Position numbers and translations under genes: made by a program. From Chloroflexota bacterium (lineage in GTDB: Bacteria; Chloroflexota; Dehalococcoidia; Tepidiformales; Tepidiformaceae), in contig JAKALX010000131.1 in assembly GCA_021823905.1 (NCBI GenBank), forward strand, positions 1 to 9,096: a stretch of 9,096 bases of DNA, in the 5' to 3' direction. Shown here piece by piece: positions 4,990 through 9,096 of the stretch. The notes beneath the pieces are model-generated. The model did not search any database. It worked only from the letters and a program-made list of their open reading frames with translations, and was not told where the DNA came from. The first letter of the stretch is position 1; every line of letters begins with the position of its first letter.

Positions 4990-6249
4990 TCACCCTTCCC
5001 AGACGATCTCTGTCTCCCCGAAGACAACGGTATCCCCGGGCCTGGCACCCTCACGGCGCAATGCGCGGGTAACACCCCAGCGATCCAGGCGACGGATAAC
5101 CTCGTCGCTCGCGCCCACCATCTCGGTGTCCATCATCTCAACGAACGTCACGACCCGGTGGCCCTCAACGATGAACCGACCCGGCCCCTCCCGGTAGACG
5201 CTGAACCGCTCCTGCGACTGCGGCCTCAGCACAGGCAGCTCGCCGGCTGGCTCCGCCGCGCCGCGCGCCCGCTCGACGTGTACGAGGCGCATGAGCTCGG
5301 CACACAGCTCTTCCGTGCCCTGCTGAAACTCGGCGGAGACAACACGTACCGGCGCTCCAACATGAGCGGCGAGCGCCGATGCCGACGCTTTCGCCTGCTC
5401 CTCGTCGATGTCGGACTTCGTGACCGCCACCACGCGCACAACCTCATCCAGCTTCGGGTCATACGCGCGCAGCTCTCCCTCGATGAGTTCATAGTCCGTG
5501 ACTGGATCTGGCGACGTGCTGTCGACCACATGCAGCAGCACGCGGCAGCGGCGGATGTGCTTCAGGAACTCAAAGCCAAGGCCATAGCCCTCGCTCGCTC
5601 CTTCAACCAGACCCGGCAGGTCCGCCAGCGTGAACCGGTCCCAGGCGACGTTGACGACACCCAGCATCGGCTCGAGCGTCGTGAACGGATATGCGGCGAT
5701 CTTCGGCTTGGCGTTGGAGACTGCCGCGAGGAAGGTCGACTTCCCGGCATTCGGCAGCCCAATGAGCCCCACGTCAGCGAGCAACCGGAGGTCTAGCCGA
5801 AGATCCAGCTCCTCGCCCTCGTGGCCCTTCTGCGAGAAGGACGGCGTCTGGTTTGTCGACGTTGCGAAGCGCTTGTTCCCCCAGCCGCCACGACCACCAT
5901 GTGCGACCAGCACCTCGTCACCCGGCTGCACAAGGTCCGCAATCAGATCGTCAGTCTCAACGTCATAGATCACGGTCCCAGCAGGGACTTCGAGGTACAG
6001 ATCAGCCCCATGAGCGCCGGTCCGCAGGTTCGGCCCGCCATTCCCGCCGTTCCCGGCCTTGAAGCGCTTCTTCGAGCGGTACTGCTCGAGCGTGTACACA
6101 TCATCGACCGCTCTCACGTACACCCGGCCGCCGCGCCCCCCGTCGCCACCGTCGGGACCACCCTCCGGGACAAACTTCTCGCGGTGGTAACTGACGACGC
6201 CGTGACCGCCGTTCCCACCTGCCACATGAATCTCAATCGCATCCAGCAT
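4990..6249 (-). CDS. obgE: Obg-family GTPase ObgE/CgtA
   Basis: Obg is an essential GTPase that binds the large ribosomal subunit, acting in its assembly and in stress control. The 419-residue product has all three domains. The glycine-rich Obg fold spans 1-157 (GGNGGHGVVS at 11-20, GGPDGGDGGRGG at 30-41). The G domain has G1 GLPNAGKST (164-172), G2 FTT (189-191), G3 DLPGL (210-214), G4 TKSD (277-280) and G5 SA (305-306). The OCT C-terminal domain covers about 348-419, ending GDTVVFGETEIVWEG. G4 has Thr in place of the usual Asn of NKxD; TKxD occurs in other GTPases, so nucleotide specificity is probably kept. ATG 6249 matches the family N-terminus; the open frame upstream has no Obg character. 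No good Shine-Dalgarno is present. rplU and rpmA, often beside obg, are absent here. Confidence 0.97.
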   Translation of the reverse strand: MLDAIEIHVAGGNGGHGVVSYHREKFVPEGGPDGGDGGRGGRVYVRAVDDVYTLEQYRSKKRFKAGNGGNGGPNLRTGAHGADLYLEVPAGTVIYDVETDDLIADLVQPGDEVLVAHGGRGGWGNKRFATSTNQTPSFSQKGHEGEELDLRLDLRLLADVGLIGLPNAGKSTFLAAVSNAKPKIAAYPFTTLEPMLGVVNVAWDRFTLADLPGLVEGASEGYGLGFEFLKHIRRCRVLLHVVDSTSPDPVTDYELIEGELRAYDPKLDEVVRVVAVTKSDIDEEQAKASASALAAHVGAPVRVVSAEFQQGTEELCAELMRLVHVERARGAAEPAGELPVLRPQSQERFSVYREGPGRFIVEGHRVVTFVEMMDTEMVGASDEVIRRLDRWGVTRALRREGARPGDTVVFGETEIVWEG

Positions 6250-6304
6250 CTCTATCCATCTGAACAGAGAGAGCGGAAGAAGGAAAGGTGATGGAGAAGA
6301 CGAG
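6250..6304 (-). promoter_or_regulatory. obgE: Pyrimidine-rich leader upstream of obgE
   Basis: On the plus strand 6262-6304 holds 38 purines in 43 bases, so the obgE mRNA leader would be almost pure pyrimidine just before the start region. No Shine-Dalgarno is seen within 15 bases of ATG 6249; the nearest candidate is GGATAGAG directly against the start. An out-of-frame ATG at 6259 opens a nine-codon frame (including stop) ending at 6233, overlapping the obgE start. Pyrimidine-rich leaders can recruit ribosomal protein S1, but this is inference. Confidence 0.3.
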
Positions 6305-6517
6305 CCGTTGGGATCGTTGGGATTCACCTCTCGAAGGGACACTACAGATTCATTCCGGCTAAACGCAGGCGATCGAAAGGTATTGGGAACATGGTGCGGA
6401 ACTAGGCTGAGTGGTGGCGGGAATCCCGGCGGATGCAGCATGAGCGCGGCCAGTGTGGGGGAAGACGTAGGGAATCTCGATGAGATCCGCCCGCGAAACC
6501 CCTGAGAATCCCCGAGG
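6305..6517. other. Intergenic region between the M23 peptidase gene and obgE
   Basis: No coding frame here has recognisable character. Several copies of GGGATTC or close variants lie on both strands, including the near-palindrome GGGAATCCC at 6419-6427, and GTTGGGAT occurs twice in tandem near 6307-6323. I could not identify a convincing obgE promoter or a terminator for the M23 gene. Confidence 0.4.
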
Positions 6518-7486
6518 TTAGAACCCGTTTGTTCCGTCGGTGAAACGCAGCGCATCCAGCCAGACGCCGTCGATCGCCATCTCCCAGTGGAGGTGTGGCC
6601 CGGTGGAGAGGCCGGTGTTGCCGCTCATCCCGACCACGTCGCCCTGTTCCACCATCTGGCCCTCGGAAACGTTGAACGAGCTCATGTGCGCGTAGCCTGA
6701 ATACAGACCGCCGCCATGGTCGATGATCACCATGTTCCCGCGCTCTTGCAGCTGGCGCGCGAGCACAACGCGGCCGCGGTTGGTCGCTTTGACCGGCGTA
6801 CCCTCAGGGACGCCGATGTCAGTCCCGCCGTGGTGGCCGGAAGGAGGGCCCCCGTTGATCGAGCGTTGCTCGCCGTAGCGGGCCGTGATCGGTCCTTCGA
6901 CGGGAACGAGCCAGCCCCCCGACCAGTACTTTTCCGGAGTTACCTTCGAGTAGATCGCTTTCAACTGCGCGAGCTCGTCGTTCACGATCCTGGGGTCGAG
7001 GAGGGCGTCCTTATCCGCGCTGAAGGCGAGCGAATCCACACTCCACTTCGTTTGCACGACCGTCACAGTCTGCGAAAGCGTGCCTTTCGTACCGTTCGGG
7101 AGGGTGAAGTCGACCTTCAGCGGCTGTGGCCCAGGCGGGTCGTCGGTGTCCACGCCGACGAACGAGAACATGCTCTGCGTGCCCTTTGTCAGCGGATACG
7201 ACCGTCCCAGGAAGGTGATCGACCCTCCAGATACCCCTCCCAGCACCGAGACGAGGATCGCACCCGCCTGGTAGACCTGCGTGGTCGAGAGATCAAGCTC
7301 GGGTGGTGGGAGCGGCGTACCGGTGGGCGTGGCCGCGGCGCCGCTGGCGGTTGAGCTTGCGAGCGCGGGGACCGGGCTGCCAACGTGAACAACGACGCCC
7401 GCGCCAGCGTCCGTGGAGCCGCAGGCCGCCGCGCCGAGCGTACAGAAAGCCGCGAGGGTGAGCAGCGAACCCCGCGGCCATCGCAT
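6518..7486 (-). CDS. M23 family metallopeptidase, exported (possibly lipoprotein)
   Basis: M23 peptidases are zinc endopeptidases that cut peptide cross-links in cell-wall peptidoglycan. The 322-residue protein starts with a signal peptide (1-21) and GAAACG around Cys22, a weak lipobox (Ala rather than Leu at -3), so lipid anchoring is possible but unproven. A Pro/Thr/Ala linker (36-63) leads to a beta-rich region (about 70-145) resembling the Ig-like module before some M23 domains. The peptidase domain spans about 190-312: HHGGTD (218-223; His219 and Asp223 expected zinc ligands), YAHMS (265-269) and HLHWE (298-302; His300 the third ligand, His298 catalytic). All catalytic residues are present, so it is probably active. 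An in-frame stop lies eight codons before ATG 7486, fixing the start region. No Shine-Dalgarno or clear promoter is visible. It diverges from larB. Confidence 0.93.
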   Translation of the reverse strand: MRWPRGSLLTLAAFCTLGAAACGSTDAGAGVVVHVGSPVPALASSTASGAAATPTGTPLPPPELDLSTTQVYQAGAILVSVLGGVSGGSITFLGRSYPLTKGTQSMFSFVGVDTDDPPGPQPLKVDFTLPNGTKGTLSQTVTVVQTKWSVDSLAFSADKDALLDPRIVNDELAQLKAIYSKVTPEKYWSGGWLVPVEGPITARYGEQRSINGGPPSGHHGGTDIGVPEGTPVKATNRGRVVLARQLQERGNMVIIDHGGGLYSGYAHMSSFNVSEGQMVEQGDVVGMSGNTGLSTGPHLHWEMAIDGVWLDALRFTDGTNGF

Positions 7487-7547
7487 TCGCGTATGTTCGA
7501 CCCTCGTGCATCAAGCGTCGACGGTGTGTAACGGGGCCGGCAAGGCG

Positions 7548-7565
7548 CCGAGCGCCGGCGCTCGG
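7548..7565. promoter_or_regulatory. Perfect 18-bp palindrome in the larB -35 region, putative operator
   Basis: CCGAGCGCCGGCGCTCGG is perfectly self-complementary over 18 bp. It ends 5 bases before the larB -10 box (7571-7576) and so covers the -35 position, and it lies 62 bases upstream of the divergent M23 gene. A dimeric regulator bound here could control larB and perhaps the M23 gene. No T-run follows on either strand, so it is not an intrinsic terminator. The regulator is unknown. Confidence 0.5.
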
Positions 7566-7570
7566 TCGCG

Positions 7571-7582
7571 TACACTGCTCCC
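7571..7582 (+). promoter_or_regulatory. Leaderless-type promoter of larB
   Basis: TACACT (7571-7576) lies exactly 6 bases before ATG 7583, the same spacing and nearly the same sequence as at ruvB (shared pattern TAYACTGCYSCCATGG). No Shine-Dalgarno is present, so the mRNA probably begins at the start codon. No -35 box is seen; that position is occupied by the palindrome. Confidence 0.6.
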
Positions 7583-8344
7583 ATGGACAGGGAAGAGCTT
7601 CAGCGGCTCCTCGCCGACGTCGCCAGCGGTTCGCGCGGCGTGGACGACGCCGTCCGGCAATTGGAGACGGCGCCATTCGAGGACCTCGGCTTTGCCGCGG
7701 TCGACCATCACCGGGCGCTGCGCGACGGGCTGCCGGAGGTGGTGCTCGGCCTCGGGAAGACGCCGCTGCAGGTTGCGGAAATTGCTCGCCGTATCTTCGA
7801 GTCCTCCGGCCGGGTGCTCGTGACGCGGGTCGAGGCCGGCCACGTCGAGGCGCTGCGGGCCGAGTTGCCCGGCGTGCACCACGATCCCCACGCCCGTCTC
7901 GCCTGGCTCGACCCCTCGCCGCGGCCGCGAACCGGGAACGTGGCGGTCGTGACGGCCGGCACGTCGGACATCCCCGTCGCGGAGGAGGCGGCTCTCACCG
8001 CCGAGATGATGGGCGCCGCGGTCCAGCGCCACTACGACGTTGGCGTCGCCGGGCTTCACCGCCTCGCCGGGCGGATGGAGGCGCTGCGGGCCGCCAACGC
8101 GCTCGTCGTGGTAGCCGGAATGGAGGGCGCGCTCCCGAGCGTCATCGGCGGGCTCGTCGCAAATCCCGTGATCGCCGTGCCCACGTCGATCGGCTACGGC
8201 GCGTCATTCGGCGGGCTGGCGGCTCTCCTCGGGATGCTGAACAGTTGCGCCACGGGCGTGAGTGTCGTGAACATCGATAACGGCTTCGGCGCGGGCTATC
8301 TCGCGGCCACGATCAACAGGCTGGCGGTGGGAATTGCCGATTGA
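7583..8344 (+). CDS. larB: LarB, nickel pincer cofactor biosynthesis (P2CMN synthase)
   Basis: LarB carries out the first step of nickel-pincer nucleotide synthesis: it carboxylates the pyridinium ring of nicotinic acid adenine dinucleotide and splits off AMP, giving pyridinium-3,5-biscarboxylic acid mononucleotide. The 253-residue product is full length. Its C-terminal half resembles PurE, which is why older annotations call it an NCAIR mutase-related protein. Diagnostic segments are DLGFAAVDHHRALRDG (34-49), GTSDIPVAEEA (126-136), AGMEGALPSVIGG (178-190) and NSCATGVSVVNIDNGFGAGY (220-239). Glu181 and Cys222 correspond, one residue shifted, to the Glu180 and Cys221 reported as catalytic in the Lactiplantibacillus enzyme. 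The start is fixed by the -10 box 6 bases upstream. larC follows after 27 bases on the same strand, so they form an operon. LarE, the middle enzyme, is not in the window. Confidence 0.97.
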   Translation: MDREELQRLLADVASGSRGVDDAVRQLETAPFEDLGFAAVDHHRALRDGLPEVVLGLGKTPLQVAEIARRIFESSGRVLVTRVEAGHVEALRAELPGVHHDPHARLAWLDPSPRPRTGNVAVVTAGTSDIPVAEEAALTAEMMGAAVQRHYDVGVAGLHRLAGRMEALRAANALVVVAGMEGALPSVIGGLVANPVIAVPTSIGYGASFGGLAALLGMLNSCATGVSVVNIDNGFGAGYLAATINRLAVGIAD

Positions 8345-8360
8345 CGATTGCCGATTGCCG
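8333..8360 (+). repeat. Heptamer tandem repeat across the larB stop codon
   Basis: Four consecutive copies of ATTGCCG occupy 8333-8339, 8340-8346, 8347-8353 and 8354-8360; the second has A for C at position 5. The array spans the last three larB codons plus its TGA stop (8342-8344) and most of the gap before larC, ending 11 bases before its ATG. A seven-base unit shifts the reading frame by one with each copy gained or lost. Confidence 0.85.
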
Positions 8361-8371
8361 ATGAGAGGCGC

Positions 8372-9096
8372 ATGCCGGTGACGGCCGCGCTCGTCTTCGA
8401 CTGCTTTTCGGGGATCGCCGGGGACATGACGATCGCGGCGCTGGTTTCGGCGGGGGCGTCGCTGGAGCGCGTGGCCGAGGGTTTGCGGCGGCTGCCGCTG
8501 CCGGCGTTCGAGCTGGCGGCGACGGAGGTCACGCGCGGCGGCCTGCGGGCGCTCCACCTCAAAGTGACCATCGCCGGGGAGCGGACCTACCAGCCCGACG
8601 AGATGCGGGCCATGGTGCGAGCGGCCGCGTTCCCGGAGCGGGTCGAGGAGCGGGCGCTGGCGGCCATTGACTGGCTCGAGCGCGGCGAGGCCGGCGCCCA
8701 CGGCACCAACCGGCCGCACCTCCACGAGGCCGGCGGCGTCGACGCGGTGATCGACCTGGTCGGTTCCATGCTGGCGCTCGAAGACCTGGGGATCGAAGCC
8801 TGTTGCTGTCCGGTGGTGACCGTCGGCTCAGGGACGATAGCACGGACCTCGCACGGACCGATTCCGGCGGCGCCCGGCCCGGCGGCGGCGCACATCCTGG
8901 AGGAGGCCGGCTTCGCCCTCCGCTTCGTCGAAGCGAGCCACGAGCTGGTGACACCCACCGGCGCGGCGATCCTCGCGGCCGTCGCCAGCCCCGGCCCGGC
9001 GACCATCATCCTGGCTGCCCACGGCGCCGGCGCCGGCACCTTCGACCCCCCGGGGAGGCCGAACGCGCTGAGGGTGTTTCTGGGGAGTGGGGACAA
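8372..9096 (+). CDS. larC: LarC, nickel pincer cofactor nickel insertase (N-terminal part, cut by window end)
   Basis: LarC inserts nickel into pyridinium-3,5-bisthiocarboxylic acid mononucleotide in a CTP-dependent reaction, completing the NPN cofactor. Only the first 241 codons are present; the frame is open at the right edge. Family features are the start LVFDCFSGIAGDMTIAAL (7-24), HLHEAGGVDAVIDLVGS (116-132), GSGTIARTSHGPIPAAPGPAA (152-172, where a typical LarC has HGxLPxPAPAT), ELVTPTGAAILA (191-202) and GAGAGTFDPPGRPNALRV (218-235). Three adjacent cysteines (144-146) stand where LarC proteins I recall have none. ATG 8372 aligns with known N-termini and has a weak AGAGG 3 bases upstream; an earlier ATG at 8361 is out of frame. 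In Lactiplantibacillus larC is made as two frames joined by programmed frameshift; any such junction here would lie at or beyond the window end. Confidence 0.93.
   Translation, partial: MPVTAALVFDCFSGIAGDMTIAALVSAGASLERVAEGLRRLPLPAFELAATEVTRGGLRALHLKVTIAGERTYQPDEMRAMVRAAAFPERVEERALAAIDWLERGEAGAHGTNRPHLHEAGGVDAVIDLVGSMLALEDLGIEACCCPVVTVGSGTIARTSHGPIPAAPGPAAAHILEEAGFALRFVEASHELVTPTGAAILAAVASPGPATIILAAHGAGAGTFDPPGRPNALRVFLGSGD

Noticed and set aside
6305..6512. Scattered GGGATTC copies as a regulator-binding array
   Set aside because: Spacing and orientation are irregular, and short GC-rich words are expected to recur; only GGGAATCCC at 6419-6427 is near-palindromic.
6250..6555. 102-codon N-terminal extension of obgE
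   Set aside because: It overlaps the M23 gene end, has no Obg features, and the family N-terminus begins at ATG 6249.
8361..8371. Alternative larC start at ATG 8361
   Set aside because: It is out of frame with larC and meets a stop after six codons.
1..9096. Defence system, CRISPR array, phage or insertion sequence
   Set aside because: No direct-repeat and spacer array, transposase, integrase or target-site duplication is visible; the lone Uma2 gene is not evidence of a defence locus.

Overview
This is a GC-rich bacterial window with tightly packed, mostly housekeeping genes. The gene set (a LarB/LarC pair, a two-repeat DUF4389 membrane protein, a sortase-type SdrD-like surface protein, an M23 lipoprotein-like peptidase) and TANNNT -10 boxes placed so that transcription should begin at or next to the ATG suggest Chloroflexota, perhaps near Thermomicrobia. 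An actinobacterial relative is the main alternative. This assignment is an inference from gene content only. No mobile element, CRISPR array, rRNA or tRNA was found.

Layout. Bases 1-277 hold a terminator-like hairpin, a weak promoter-like box and two unrecognised mini-ORFs. A Uma2 (DUF820) endonuclease-fold gene follows (278-886, +) and converges, 11 bases apart, on a secreted surface protein gene (898-2556, -). That gene and ruvB (2754-3812, +) diverge from a 197-base region with a sigma-70-like promoter on the minus strand and a leaderless-type promoter on the plus strand. A RidA-family gene (3809-4210, +) overlaps the ruvB stop by four bases. Three minus-strand genes then run leftward: M23 peptidase (7486-6518), obgE GTPase (6249-4990) and a DUF4389 membrane protein (4916-4233). 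Diverging from the M23 gene on the plus strand are larB (7583-8344) and the first 241 codons of larC (8372 to window end).

How the genes fit together. LarB and LarC are the first and last enzymes of nickel-pincer nucleotide (NPN) cofactor synthesis, the cofactor of lactate racemase and related LarA enzymes. The middle enzyme LarE and any LarA are not in this window. RuvB is the Holliday-junction branch-migration motor, here without ruvA or ruvC beside it and coupled to a RidA paralogue lacking the usual arginine. ObgE is a ribosome-associated GTPase. The surface protein, the DUF4389 protein and the M23 peptidase belong to the cell envelope.

I found no clear new multi-gene system. The most interesting signals are small: matching leaderless promoters at ruvB and larB, a perfect 18-bp palindrome just upstream of the larB -10 box, a heptamer tandem repeat across the larB stop codon, a possible ribosome-site-masking hairpin before the DUF4389 gene, and an SdrD-like domain that appears split by a roughly 180-residue inserted domain flanked by the protein's only two cysteines.
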